A DNA stretch of 64,000 bases from Falsiruegeria mediterranea M17 (GCF_900302455.1 NZ_ONZG01000006.1:186001-250000); one strand, 5' to 3'; shown: positions 26,846 to 35,675, numbered from the stretch's first letter. Made by a program: numbers and translations. Notes: generated by a model from the sequence alone, not told the origin.

Positions 26846-27753
26846 CCAATTCGCCTTTGCTCCCGACGGAGTGCAAATTGAAAGACAATCACGCCGCCCA
26901 ACATCAGTGTGGCGGCGAGCAACAATCCAGGCGGTGCCGCTTCATTCAAGAAGAGGAAGGCACCAAAAGCGCCAAAAACGCCGATCAACGGTCCGCTCAG
27001 ACTCAGGAAAACAGGACCAGACAGGTACTGGACCCCAAGAAAGGCCGGGTATTGCAATGCGAACAGGACAGTCACGGCCACAAGTACTTTCAGGTTTGGA
27101 GTGGAAACGAGACCAGAGGCATCACCGTCCGCGAGTGCGGCCACAGGCACGCAAAGGATTCCCCCAAGAAACAGCATCAGCGCGGATGCGAGCAGCGGTC
27201 CCATTCCGACCGGCCAAAACCGCGTGCGGTAGATGTTATTGATGGCCATAAGAATTGGATTGCAGATTGCCAGAACGACCCAAGCGGCATCGGCCCCGGA
27301 CACCGCGCCAAGTTTGGCCAAGGCCAAGATGGCACCGCCAGCAACGCCGCAAGCCACGGCAAACACTTTTGCGAAGTCCAGCCGGTCCATGCGCAACACA
27401 ACAGCAAATGTATAGGTCAGCAAAGTCGGCAATATGAATGCGAGCGATACGAAAGACGCCCCGACATGTGCAACGCTCAGGAAATTGATCGCATTGTAAG
27501 CCACCATCAGAGCACCTGACACTGCGCCGTAGATCAAAACATCCTTCCGTAGGATTACATTTGCTTTTCCCAAGATGTGGGAAATGCCGACAAGCACAGC
27601 ACCGGAACCCGTCATCGCAGCTGCTGTGAACCAGAGCATTGGGGCGTTTGCCGTGCCGGCGATCTTGGTCAGCCCGGTCACACATGCGAACATCGCACTA
27701 GCGACAAACATCAGGGTGATGGACAGCACAGCGAGTTTTGCGTCTTGGGTCAT
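26842..27753 (-). CDS. EamA-family (DMT) permease
   Basis: Encodes 303 residues with ten hydrophobic segments, for example LAVLSITLMFVASAMFACV at the start and GLLLAATLMLGGVIVFQFAL at the end. The two EamA halves are present. Start M at 27753; an in-frame TTG 12 bases upstream is less likely. Its sequence differs from the permease it converges with, so this is not a tandem duplication. Substrate unknown; export of a metabolite of the island is plausible. Confidence 0.9.
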   Translation of the reverse strand: MTQDAKLAVLSITLMFVASAMFACVTGLTKIAGTANAPMLWFTAAAMTGSGAVLVGISHILGKANVILRKDVLIYGAVSGALMVAYNAINFLSVAHVGASFVSLAFILPTLLTYTFAVVLRMDRLDFAKVFAVACGVAGGAILALAKLGAVSGADAAWVVLAICNPILMAINNIYRTRFWPVGMGPLLASALMLFLGGILCVPVAALADGDASGLVSTPNLKVLVAVTVLFALQYPAFLGVQYLSGPVFLSLSGPLIGVFGAFGAFLFLNEAAPPGLLLAATLMLGGVIVFQFALRREQRRIG

Positions 27754-27859
27754 CGCAACGCTCAACCCAGCCAGGGGTTTTCAGGATTTAGGATGGAGCA
27801 TCTAGGCACGCCTTTGGCGCGCAGCCTTATAGGGGCTGTACGATTGGTGCTGTGACACG

Positions 27860-28057
27860 TCAAAGCTCTTCGCTCTTTTTCGTCGGGTTCAAGGGCTCTT
27901 TGATTGCAATGGCAAATCCACCTTCCGCGACTACAACGACCCGATAGTCTTCTTCCGTTTCGCGGGCAGATTTGTCTGTATCAGGAACAGTCTTGTCTTC
28001 CGGAATGACTCCACTTTCTGTCCACCATCTCCGCAAAGCTTTGATAAGCGTTTTCAT
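27860..28057 (-). CDS. Small hypothetical protein
   Basis: Encodes 65 residues: a basic N-terminal helix (MKTLIKALRRWWTESG), an acidic linker, then a strand-like VVVVAEGGFAIAI. Its ATG lies 9 bases after the GST stop and a GAGG motif precedes it, so it is probably translated with the GST gene. No family recognised. Confidence 0.55.
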   Translation of the reverse strand: MKTLIKALRRWWTESGVIPEDKTVPDTDKSARETEEDYRVVVVAEGGFAIAIKEPLNPTKKSEEL

Positions 28058-28066
28058 AAATGTGCC

Positions 28067-28684
28067 TCAAGGCTGATAGTGCTCGGTTTCACGCATCGAT
28101 GAACGCTTGCAGAAGGCTGCACACCATCCAGCCAGAGAATCTCGCCCGGCGCGCCAGTCGAGCGTCTCGGAATAGCGGAAATCCAAATAGCCCAATGCGC
28201 AGGCAACCGCGACGGTGCCGATATTGGCCTCGTGTCCAAGTTCGTCCGCCTCCATCTCTAAGACGTCCAGGGCTTGCGTCACCTTTTTGATCTGGCCCTC
28301 AAGAAACTCGGGCCAATGATACTGTTTGGGTCCGGCACCAGTGTAAAAACGGGTAAATACGGCGGCATCCATGATTCCATCACCGATGGCTTGAAGCCGC
28401 AGTGCGTTCCACCGGGCGGGACCGGTCTCAGGAAACAACTTTTTCGTTTTGCTCTGAGTGTCGAGAAACTCGACGATGACACGGCTATCGAACAACGCCA
28501 CACCGTCATTCCGCAGCAGGACGGGAACTTTGTCCAACGGGTTTTGCTGTGTCACTGTTTCATTGGGAGAGACCGGTGTCAGGCCGAGAAAACTGATCTT
28601 CACGTCGTCAGCTTGTCCTGTTTCATGGGCGACAACACGGCACTTTCGAACATATGGCGAGGTGGGCGAGCCAAGTAGTTCCAT
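28067..28684 (-). CDS. Glutathione S-transferase
   Basis: Encodes 205 residues. The N-terminal thioredoxin-like domain has the SPTSPYVRKCR motif with the likely catalytic Ser at residue 6-9, NPLDKVPVL with the cis-Pro, and DSRVIVEFLD binding glutathione. The C-terminal helical domain follows from about residue 90. Bacterial GSTs of this kind take part in dehalogenation, isomerisation or ether cleavage. It lies in the SDR group of the island with the small gene after it, so a redox or thiol step in the same route is possible. The exact reaction is not known. Confidence 0.9.
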   Translation of the reverse strand: MELLGSPTSPYVRKCRVVAHETGQADDVKISFLGLTPVSPNETVTQQNPLDKVPVLLRNDGVALFDSRVIVEFLDTQSKTKKLFPETGPARWNALRLQAIGDGIMDAAVFTRFYTGAGPKQYHWPEFLEGQIKKVTQALDVLEMEADELGHEANIGTVAVACALGYLDFRYSETLDWRAGRDSLAGWCAAFCKRSSMRETEHYQP

Positions 28685-28751
28685 TGGTCAAAATCCTTTC
28701 AAGTCCATGGGAGGCAAAAATGGTCTGGACGCCAGCCAATCTGCGCAAACC

Positions 28752-29606
28752 TCAGAGCCCATTGGTCAAGCCACCATCGACCTTGATAACGGCTCCAGTG
28801 ATGTAATTCGCGCCCGGACCGGCCAGGAACGCGACAGTGGACCCCATTTCCTCGCCTTTCCCAAGACGTTTCAAAGAGGTGGGTGCCGCCATTTTTGCTC
28901 GCACGTCTTCTAGGGATGCCTGTTGACGATCCATCTCCATTGATGCGCGGCTATCGTGCATCTCGGTCATGTAGGTGCCGGGAAGCATGCAGTTCACTCG
29001 GATCTGGTCCGGTCCAAACTCCTGCGCCAGCGATTTTGTCAGCGCAATCATTCCTGCCTTCGCTGCAACATATGGCGATGCACCCGGAAGCGGCTTCAAA
29101 GCCCACATCGAGGAGTTGTTGATGATCGAGCCGCCACCGCGTTCCTGCATGATTGGAATGACGGCCTGGCAAAACCAAGCCATGGCACGGACGCAAATGT
29201 TCCACTGGATTTCCCAGGCATCATCCTGAACTTCGAGGAACGGCCCACCTCCAGTCGGAACGCCGGCATTGTTGAACAGGATATCGACACCACCGAATTT
29301 TTCCTTCGCGACTTCAACAGCGCGTAGAATGTCTTTCTTCTTGGTAACGTCGCAGGGTACGCCGACTGCATCGACGCCAAACTCCTTGATCTCCGCAACT
29401 CGATCATCCAACCGCGAAGCCGACCCACCCACCTTGTGATGCGACTTGCCGGTCAGGTCAGGACGGGACTCTGTCAAACCGCAGGTGACGATGTTTGCGC
29501 CAAGTGCCGCCATGGCAAGAGCCGCCTGATGGCCCATTCCCGACTGCCGCGTGCCCCCGGTAACAATTGCGACTTTGCCCTCGAGGCTGCGTTCAAGCTG
29601 GATCAT
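28752..29606 (-). CDS. Short-chain dehydrogenase/reductase, island copy 2
   Basis: Encodes 284 residues. The cofactor loop is TGGTRQSGMG, then DILFNNAGV, SIINNSSMWAL with the catalytic Ser, and YVAAK with Tyr and Lys. An insertion at about residues 45-65 is longer than in most SDRs. It shares the SIINNSSxWAL block and general sequence with the SDR at 16236, so the two are likely paralogs acting on related compounds. It is the middle gene of an SDR-SDR-GST group, 26 bases after the next SDR. Confidence 0.9.
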   Translation of the reverse strand: MIQLERSLEGKVAIVTGGTRQSGMGHQAALAMAALGANIVTCGLTESRPDLTGKSHHKVGGSASRLDDRVAEIKEFGVDAVGVPCDVTKKKDILRAVEVAKEKFGGVDILFNNAGVPTGGGPFLEVQDDAWEIQWNICVRAMAWFCQAVIPIMQERGGGSIINNSSMWALKPLPGASPYVAAKAGMIALTKSLAQEFGPDQIRVNCMLPGTYMTEMHDSRASMEMDRQQASLEDVRAKMAAPTSLKRLGKGEEMGSTVAFLAGPGANYITGAVIKVDGGLTNGL

Positions 29607-29632
29607 TTCATATTTTCCTTTGGATTTGTTCT

Positions 29633-30379
29633 TTATGCGGACTCGTTGACGATCTGTGCGACCGCGGGCATCACGCCGGATGTCATGCCGCCATCAGCAA
29701 TCAAGGTCTGGCCATTGACCCATGACGCGTCATCAGAGGCGAGGAAGTGAACGATTGCAGCCATTTCTTCGGGTTCTGCAATCCGATTCATCGGAGCGGA
29801 CAGTTCTGGAAACTTCCCCGGATAACCCATCGGTGTACGTGTCGTTGAAGGGCTTATTGCATTGACGCGTATCCCTTTGGATCCAAGTTCCAGAGCGCCC
29901 GAACGCGTGAGTGCCACGGTGGCGGCCTTGACCGCGGCATAACTTGCCACGCCTGCCGTCGATCGATGCGCAGCAAGCGAGGCGAAGTTAATAATCGATC
30001 CCCGCTCAACCATCCTCTTGGCCGCTTCCCTCATCCCAAATACCTGGCTCATAAAATTGACATTGAATTGTTTGGCGTAAGCGTCTGCAGTTGCGTCTTC
30101 GATAGTTTCTATTGACGGGGGAATGCCCGCGATGTTTGCCAAGATGTTCAATTGCGCGAAATCGTCTATGGCCCTCTGCATGAGTGCTGTGACGGAGTCT
30201 TCTTTCGAAACATCGCATTGTTGGAAGGTGGCACCAAGTTCTTCCGCCTTGTCTGCAGCATCGGCGAGGTCGCTCATCACAACTTTTGCACCCGCCGCAA
30301 GCAGCCTCTTCGCTGTTGCATACCCTATGCCGCTCGCGGCACCGGTCACCACAGCGACCTTACCTTCAAGTGAAAACAT
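29633..30379 (-). CDS. Short-chain dehydrogenase/reductase, island copy 3
   Basis: Encodes 248 residues, a classical SDR: TGAASGIGYATAK cofactor loop, NILANIAGI, Ser in IINFASLAAH and YAAVK. The FabG-like end DASWVNGQTLIADGG is present. It is the first gene of the minus-strand group SDR-SDR-GST-small protein, divergent from the aldehyde dehydrogenase. It may use the same promoter region. The substrate is unknown. Confidence 0.9.
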   Translation of the reverse strand: MFSLEGKVAVVTGAASGIGYATAKRLLAAGAKVVMSDLADAADKAEELGATFQQCDVSKEDSVTALMQRAIDDFAQLNILANIAGIPPSIETIEDATADAYAKQFNVNFMSQVFGMREAAKRMVERGSIINFASLAAHRSTAGVASYAAVKAATVALTRSGALELGSKGIRVNAISPSTTRTPMGYPGKFPELSAPMNRIAEPEEMAAIVHFLASDDASWVNGQTLIADGGMTSGVMPAVAQIVNESA

Positions 30380-30722
30380 CTGTTGGTATCCTTTCTTGCG
30401 GCTCGGCCCAAAGCGACGGGGCGCGTTCCGCTAGGATGAAAACCTATCCTCCTCCGGTCAATTCAAGCAGCTAGTCGATTATCGCGTTGGCCTATAAGCA
30501 AGCGTTATTCGGCGGCCGCGGATTTGAACTTTATTCTGCGATTTCTGGGCGATGCATGAAGATATAATGGCTAGTTATTCGAGGCCCACCATTTCTCATA
30601 GTTGCATTGATTGACCAATAGCCTGACGGCCAACAGACTGTGAACAAGCTCGGGGGTCACGGCGTTCACGTGTCGCGTCGCTCTTTCATCCCCACAACTG
30701 ACGCTTCCGACGGGAGAAAAAA
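30380..30722. other. Divergent promoter region between SDR and ALDH
   Basis: About 340 bases with no gene; AT-rich around 30480-30620. It must hold the promoters of both the minus SDR-GST group and the plus ALDH-PLP genes. GGGAGAAAAAA precedes the ALDH start. No clear operator palindrome was seen. Confidence 0.45.
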
Positions 30723-32210
30723 ATGAACAAGCCTACGAACTTCCATACCGCCGCTTCTCAGCTCGAATTCGAAACACGCGCCTTTATCGGGGGCAATTAT
30801 GTCGATGCCGCATCCGGCAAAACCTTCGACTCGATCAACCCAGCCACCGGCAAAGTTATCACATCCATCGCGGCCTGCGATAACGAAGACATCGACAGAG
30901 CCGTCGCCACGGCTCGGACAGCATTCGATGCCGGATCCTGGGCCCACATGTCACCGGCGGATCGCAAGAGCGTGTTGCTGAAGTGGGCCGATCTTATGCA
31001 GCAAAATTCCGAAGAACTGGCACTGCTCGAAGTGCTGGAGTCGGGCAAGCCGATTAGCGACGCGCGCGCCGAAGATATCCCGGGGATGATTGATACTTTG
31101 CGTTGGCACGCGGAAGCGACGGATAAGATCTACGACCAGATTACGCCTGCCCCACACGACGTCGTATCAATGTATGTGCGCGAACCCATCGGTGTGGTCG
31201 GAGCTGTCATCCCTTGGAACTTCCCGCTGTTCGTTGCCATGTGGAAACTCGGGCCAGCGCTTGCTGGCGGCAATTCCGTAATCATGAAACCTGACGAACA
31301 CACCTCTTTGTCAATGATCCGCATCGCCGAAATGGCCGCTGAGGCTGGTCTGCCCGAAGGTGTTCTGAACGTCGTTCCGGGCCTCGGCCACGAGGCTGGA
31401 AAAGCCATCGGCCTGCATAATGACATCGACTGTGTCAGCTTCACCGGTTCGGGTGAAGTTGGACGGTATTTTCTTGAGTACGCTTCAAAGTCGAACATGA
31501 AGCGGATCGTGCTTGAATGCGGCGGAAAGAGTCCAGCGGTCTTCATGGAAGACGCTGACGTTTCAAAAGCTGTCGAAAACATCGCCGCCGGTATCCTGTT
31601 TTGCCAAGGCGAAAACTGCTCGGCCGGGTCTCGTCTGATCGTCCACGAAAGCCGCAAAGATGAATTGCTCGAGGCTTTGAAGCCCGAGTTTGAGAGTTGG
31701 ACAGTGGGCGATCCGCTCAACGAGGACACACGCATTGGCGCGATGATCAGCGAACGTCACCTGGGCAAAGTGACCGGGCTGATTGAGAAGGGTCAGTCAG
31801 AAGGTGCCAACGTTCTCATGGGTGGCAATCAAATCCACAAAGACAGCGGCGGATACTATGTGGAGGCGACGATCTTTGACGGCGTCACAAACGATATGAC
31901 CATCGCCCGCGAAGAAATCTTTGGTCCTGTCTTGTCCGTCATCACCTTCCAGGACGAGCAAGAAGCCGTGCAGATCGCCAACGACACCAATTTTGGCTTG
32001 GCGGCATCGCTCTATACCGAGAACTTGAGCACAGCTCACCGTGTGGCCAAGGCGATCCGTGCTGGCACCGTATCGGTGAATTGCTATGGCGAGGGCGACT
32101 TCGGTGTTCCGTTCGGTGGCTACAAGGAATCTGGGTTCGGAGGCAAAGACAACGGTCTGGCGGCACACGACCAGTACACCGAACAAAAGGCGATCTGGAT
32201 TCAACTCTGA
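30723..32210 (+). CDS. NAD-dependent aldehyde dehydrogenase
   Basis: Encodes 495 residues, a full-length ALDH. PWNFPLFVAMWKLGPALA, the general-base Glu in LECGGKSPA and the nucleophilic Cys in QGENCSAGSR are all present; the end PFGGYKESGFG is typical. It is closest in style to PuuC/AldH-type aminoaldehyde or betaine-aldehyde dehydrogenases. It turns an aldehyde into an acid. It is followed after 150 bases by the PLP lyase/decarboxylase, whose reaction can yield an aldehyde, so the two probably act in sequence. Confidence 0.93.
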   Translation: MNKPTNFHTAASQLEFETRAFIGGNYVDAASGKTFDSINPATGKVITSIAACDNEDIDRAVATARTAFDAGSWAHMSPADRKSVLLKWADLMQQNSEELALLEVLESGKPISDARAEDIPGMIDTLRWHAEATDKIYDQITPAPHDVVSMYVREPIGVVGAVIPWNFPLFVAMWKLGPALAGGNSVIMKPDEHTSLSMIRIAEMAAEAGLPEGVLNVVPGLGHEAGKAIGLHNDIDCVSFTGSGEVGRYFLEYASKSNMKRIVLECGGKSPAVFMEDADVSKAVENIAAGILFCQGENCSAGSRLIVHESRKDELLEALKPEFESWTVGDPLNEDTRIGAMISERHLGKVTGLIEKGQSEGANVLMGGNQIHKDSGGYYVEATIFDGVTNDMTIAREEIFGPVLSVITFQDEQEAVQIANDTNFGLAASLYTENLSTAHRVAKAIRAGTVSVNCYGEGDFGVPFGGYKESGFGGKDNGLAAHDQYTEQKAIWIQL

Positions 32211-32278
32211 TGCGCGCATTAACGCTCACCAACCAAACTTGAGTTGGAACTGTCGCCTATCAGATCAACTAACACCCG

Positions 32279-32306
32279 GCCCACTGTCCAGAATTGGACG
32301 GTGGGC
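32279..32306 (+). other. Hairpin between ALDH and PLP enzyme genes
   Basis: GCCCAC-T-GTCC / GGAC-G-GTGGGC with loop AGAATT forms a strong hairpin 70 bases after the ALDH stop. No T-run follows, so it is not a typical terminator; it may be an RNA-stability or processing element. Confidence 0.5.
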
Positions 32307-32360
32307 GCGTGACACTGCAAAATGACCGACTAATGACCAATACCCCAGGGGACGATTGAG

Positions 32361-33635
32361 ATGAAAGACGCAACCAACATGAATACATTTCCGCAGCAAG
32401 GCACCCCTTGGGAACAGATCCAAAAAGAACTGCACGAGCTTAAGAAGCTTGATGTTGACTGGTTGAACCACCCGCTGCCCGGTTACCTCTATTACTTCGG
32501 CGAAGAAATTCTGGAAAATCAGCTTGAGGCCCACAACCTCTACTCCCTCGAAAATGGGCTGGGCGCTGGCGTAACGTTTTTTAGCCTCGAGAAGATGCTG
32601 AAAGACATCTACGATTGGGCTCAGGACCTCTATCACGGCCCTGAGACGATGGGCATGACCTTCACATCCGGAGGAACCGAAAGCTTGTTCGAGGCGATCC
32701 GGACAGCCAGGAACCGTGCGCGCGCTCGCGGCATGGAAGGTCGTCTCAATTTGATCATCCCATACACGGCACATCCAGCGATCGACAAAGCTGCACAGAT
32801 TATGGAAATCGATATAATCCGTGTGCCAGTCGACGCAGAATACCGCGCCGACGTGCCAGCCATGGCCGCCGCGATAAACGATAAGACCTTTTTCATTCTG
32901 GGATCAGCCGTCTGCTATCCTTACGGCATTTACGATCCCATCGAAGAACTCGGTGCGCTCGCGCTTGAGCATGACATCTGGCTGCATGTGGACGGTTGTT
33001 GGGGCGGCTTTATCAATCCGTTTGCCAAACAACTTGGCTATGCCGTTCCCAAATGGGACCTCGAAGTTCCCGGTGTCATGTCGATGTCCACCGACCTGCA
33101 CAAATTCGCCTTCTCCACAAAGGGTGCGTCTTTGATGCTGCAGCGCTATCAGGAGAACAAAGACACGTACGAGACTTTCTCAATCAATGACTGGCCTTGT
33201 GGCACGTATGAAACGCCGTCATTTCAAGGCTCGTCCGGCGCGGGGTCGATTGCCTCGGCCTGGGCGATGATCAAGTTCCTCGGAAACGAGGGCTATCTCA
33301 AGACCGCAAAGGCGGCGATGGACGCGACCGTCCAACTGACGGATGGTGTGAATGCTATTGAAGGACTGCGCGATGTCCGCGACGGTGCGCCCGTTGAAGG
33401 CAACTCTATGGCGGTCATGTCCATCGACCCCGAGGTCGACATTATGGCCGTCGCCGATCTTCTCGACGCGGGTGGATGGCACTGCAGCCGCATGCGCGAG
33501 CCGTTGTCAATCAAGCACTCGGTGACGCCGCATCATCTGTCGGGCGTCGAGAAGTTTCTGAAAGACATCGCTGCGGCGGTGGAGAAGGTCCGGCGAGAGG
33601 GATTGAAGGGCGAATACGACGAGCGGACTTACTGA
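32361..33635 (+). CDS. PLP-dependent decarboxylase / sphingosine-1-phosphate lyase-like enzyme
   Basis: Encodes 424 residues of the group II decarboxylase fold (type I PLP). FTSGGTESLFEA binds the PLP phosphate; LHVDGCWGGF carries the Asp that pairs with the PLP nitrogen; STDLHKFAFSTKG carries the Schiff-base Lys. The HVDxCxGGF form and spacing are closer to sphingosine-1-phosphate lyases than to glutamate decarboxylase. S1P lyase cleaves a phospho-amino alcohol into an aldehyde and phosphoethanolamine; other members decarboxylate amino acids. Which of the two is done here is unknown. The upstream ALDH fits with an aldehyde product. Confidence 0.88.
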   Translation: MKDATNMNTFPQQGTPWEQIQKELHELKKLDVDWLNHPLPGYLYYFGEEILENQLEAHNLYSLENGLGAGVTFFSLEKMLKDIYDWAQDLYHGPETMGMTFTSGGTESLFEAIRTARNRARARGMEGRLNLIIPYTAHPAIDKAAQIMEIDIIRVPVDAEYRADVPAMAAAINDKTFFILGSAVCYPYGIYDPIEELGALALEHDIWLHVDGCWGGFINPFAKQLGYAVPKWDLEVPGVMSMSTDLHKFAFSTKGASLMLQRYQENKDTYETFSINDWPCGTYETPSFQGSSGAGSIASAWAMIKFLGNEGYLKTAKAAMDATVQLTDGVNAIEGLRDVRDGAPVEGNSMAVMSIDPEVDIMAVADLLDAGGWHCSRMREPLSIKHSVTPHHLSGVEKFLKDIAAAVEKVRREGLKGEYDERTY

Positions 33636-33942
33636 CATGTTGGTGTATTTGCGAGTGAGCTCAATCTTTTAAGCCATTGATCGGTGGCTTTTTCAGTCTT
33701 GTCCGCCCATGCCGTGATGTGTAACGCCGTGCCAATTGCCGGTGCCCACGTCTCGCCATCCGAACAAGAGCAAATAGTGCGATGCGCAGGAATCCGCCAT
33801 TGGAACGGTCGCAGCGAATTCACCCTTTGTCCGCCAAGCTGACATACTAAACTAGACTTTGAAAAGCCCACTTTCTGCGCTCGGCAGACATGTGAAGTAA
33901 AATTTATTCTACTTGAAATACTCGAACCAGAAATACTCAAGA
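33636..33942. other. Gap of about 300 bases, no convincing gene
   Basis: A minus-strand open frame (33946-33629) exists, but it has no ribosome binding site and no recognised product. The region is AT-rich near 33890-33940 and marks the right border of the catabolic island before DUF2237. Confidence 0.45.
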
Positions 33943-34311
33943 TCACTCCGCACAGTCCCGCAAAACCTCTAACGGCACGATCTCCAACGCGTGCTGATGG
34001 GTGGCCTCCAGCGACACCTTGGGCGCGCAGCCCTCGTCATGGGCCTGCATGAAACGCGCCGCACACAGGCACCAGTGGTCGCCGGGCTTCAACCCGGCAA
34101 AGTTGAACTCAGGGCGCGGGGTGCTCAGGTCGTTGCCGACGTATTTGGAATAGGCCAGGAACTCGGCCGTCATGATGGCACAGACCGTATGGCTGCCCTG
34201 ATCGGCGGCGCAGGTGTTGCAGTGCCCATCGCGAAAGAACCCGGTCACCGGGTCCATCGAGCAGGGCTCCAGCGCCCCGCCCAGTACGTTCACACTCTCG
34301 TCGCGTTCCAT
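33943..34311 (-). CDS. DUF2237 family protein
   Basis: Encodes 122 residues. The whole length matches the DUF2237 pattern: NVLGGALEPCSMDPVTGFFR, GHCNTCAADQGSHTVCA, GNDLSTPRPEFNF, GDHWCLCAARFMQAHD, and a C-terminal THQHALEIVPLEVL. Five or more conserved cysteines suggest metal binding or disulphides. Function is unknown. It follows the serine hydrolase gene on the same strand by 9 bases. Confidence 0.92.
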   Translation of the reverse strand: MERDESVNVLGGALEPCSMDPVTGFFRDGHCNTCAADQGSHTVCAIMTAEFLAYSKYVGNDLSTPRPEFNFAGLKPGDHWCLCAARFMQAHDEGCAPKVSLEATHQHALEIVPLEVLRDCAE

Positions 34312-34320
34312 GGGGTCAGC

Positions 34321-35484
34321 TTACAGGCTTTGCGCGATCTTGCGGAACATTTCTATGTTCTGGGCGCTTACGCCCTTGTCGCGGAATTTGCGGTCTGCGC
34401 CCGTGGTCGTGATCAGCACGCCGCGTGATTGATCGAAGTACAGGTACTGACCATAGACGCCACGGCCCATGAACTCGCCCTCATGCGCGCCGACCGGGAT
34501 CCACCACTGATAGCCATAGCCGATCTTGCCCGACGCCGTGGGGGCCGAGGTAGCGGTGGATTCTGCAATCCAATCTGCGGGCACCACCTGCTGGCCACCG
34601 TATTCACCATCCTGGAGGATCATCTGGCCAAAGCGCGCAAAGTCCCGCGTGGTGAAGTTGAGCCCGCCCAGAACAAAGGCCACGCCCGCCCCATCGGTAA
34701 TGTAATACCCATCCCGTTCCAGCCCCAGCGGCGCCAGGATCTTCTCGGTCAAGAGCTCGGAGACAGAACGTCCGGTGGCTCCGCGGATCACCATGCCGAT
34801 CACATGGGTGTCGATCGAAACATACTGCCAGGTGTCGCCGGGAGGGGCAAAGCTGTTCTTGAGCGAGGCCGCGAAGTCATCCAGCTCGCCGCCCAGGGCG
34901 ACGACCCGGCCCATGCGGTTGATGTCTGAGTTGTAGTCCAGATAGTCCTCGTCGAAGACCACGCCGCTGGCCATGTTCAACACGTTGCGGATGGTCGCAT
35001 GCTCATAGGCGCTGCCCTCGAGTTGGGGCGCGTATTTGGTGACCTTGTCGTCTAGCGAGGCAATCTCTCCTTCCGCGATCAACACCCCAAAGAGCGCCGA
35101 CAGATAGCTCTTGGCGATCGACCACGAAATGCGGCGGTCATCGGCGCCGGTGCCCAGGAAATACTGCTCGTAACGGATCTGGCCGTTTTGCATGATCAGC
35201 AGGGAGGTCACGGCGCGGTCTTCGATCCACTGATCCGCTCCGTCAGGCAAGTCGTATTCCGCCCCATACCCCAGCTCCGATGTGGGGCCTTCCCCGCGCG
35301 GTAGGGTGGTGGTCAGAAAGGCGGCGTTCATGTTCGAGAAATTGTTCACGATCTTCTCTTCGGAAAACAGCGAGTTGACGGCCAGAAGGCGTGTGATCTC
35401 TTCTCGTTTCCAGACGCCTACGACAACTGCCGCAAGGATCAACGCCAGCAGAACCCGGCCAAGCCATTTCCCGAAAGTGCGCAT
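34321..35484 (-). CDS. Serine hydrolase, beta-lactamase class C-like fold
   Basis: Encodes 387 residues. An N-terminal membrane anchor (VLLALILAAVVVGVW) places it in the periplasm. ISWSIAKSYLSAL holds the SxxK nucleophile; YVSIDTHVIG holds the Tyr of the YxS/N motif; the third motif HxG seems replaced by GVYGQ near the end. Such proteins act as esterases, D-amino peptidases or penicillin-binding-like enzymes, not usually as true beta-lactamases. It precedes the DUF2237 gene. The substrate is not known. Confidence 0.9.
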   Translation of the reverse strand: MRTFGKWLGRVLLALILAAVVVGVWKREEITRLLAVNSLFSEEKIVNNFSNMNAAFLTTTLPRGEGPTSELGYGAEYDLPDGADQWIEDRAVTSLLIMQNGQIRYEQYFLGTGADDRRISWSIAKSYLSALFGVLIAEGEIASLDDKVTKYAPQLEGSAYEHATIRNVLNMASGVVFDEDYLDYNSDINRMGRVVALGGELDDFAASLKNSFAPPGDTWQYVSIDTHVIGMVIRGATGRSVSELLTEKILAPLGLERDGYYITDGAGVAFVLGGLNFTTRDFARFGQMILQDGEYGGQQVVPADWIAESTATSAPTASGKIGYGYQWWIPVGAHEGEFMGRGVYGQYLYFDQSRGVLITTTGADRKFRDKGVSAQNIEMFRKIAQSL

Positions 35485-35589
35485 GTTAAAAACCTCCTCG
35501 ATTTGAGGACATCCTGAGGGCGCGCGTGCCTGGGTGCAACGGGAACGTCACGGAAGCGCGGGCCTGTAAGAGTGATCGGACTCGAAGCG

Positions 35590-35675
35590 CTCCCGCCCGT
35601 CGTCAATGCCCCTTGCGGGACATCTCCTCCCGTTGGGCCAGGCTCAGGCGGGCTTTGCCCGCCTGAGCCTGGCCC
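35590..35675 (+). repeat. Structured intergenic repeat, copy B
   Basis: Same plan as copies A and C. The 5' block CTCCCGCCCGTCGTCAAT is identical to copy A over 17 bases or more. The small hairpin is TGCCCC, loop TTGC, GGGACA (35607-35622): different bases, but still paired except one mismatch. TCTCCTCCC follows (35623-35631). The large hairpin has perfect 19-bp arms, 35635-35653 and 35657-35675, with a TTT loop. It lies between pth and the serine hydrolase. Confidence 0.8.

Noticed and set aside
33629-33946. Minus-strand open frame of 105 codons between the PLP enzyme and DUF2237 genes
   Set aside because: No ribosome binding site, no recognisable domain, and it overlaps the DUF2237 stop.
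34321-35484. Antibiotic-resistance beta-lactamase
   Set aside because: The SxxK is present but the third motif is not typical, and most proteins of this type are esterases or peptidases of housekeeping kind.
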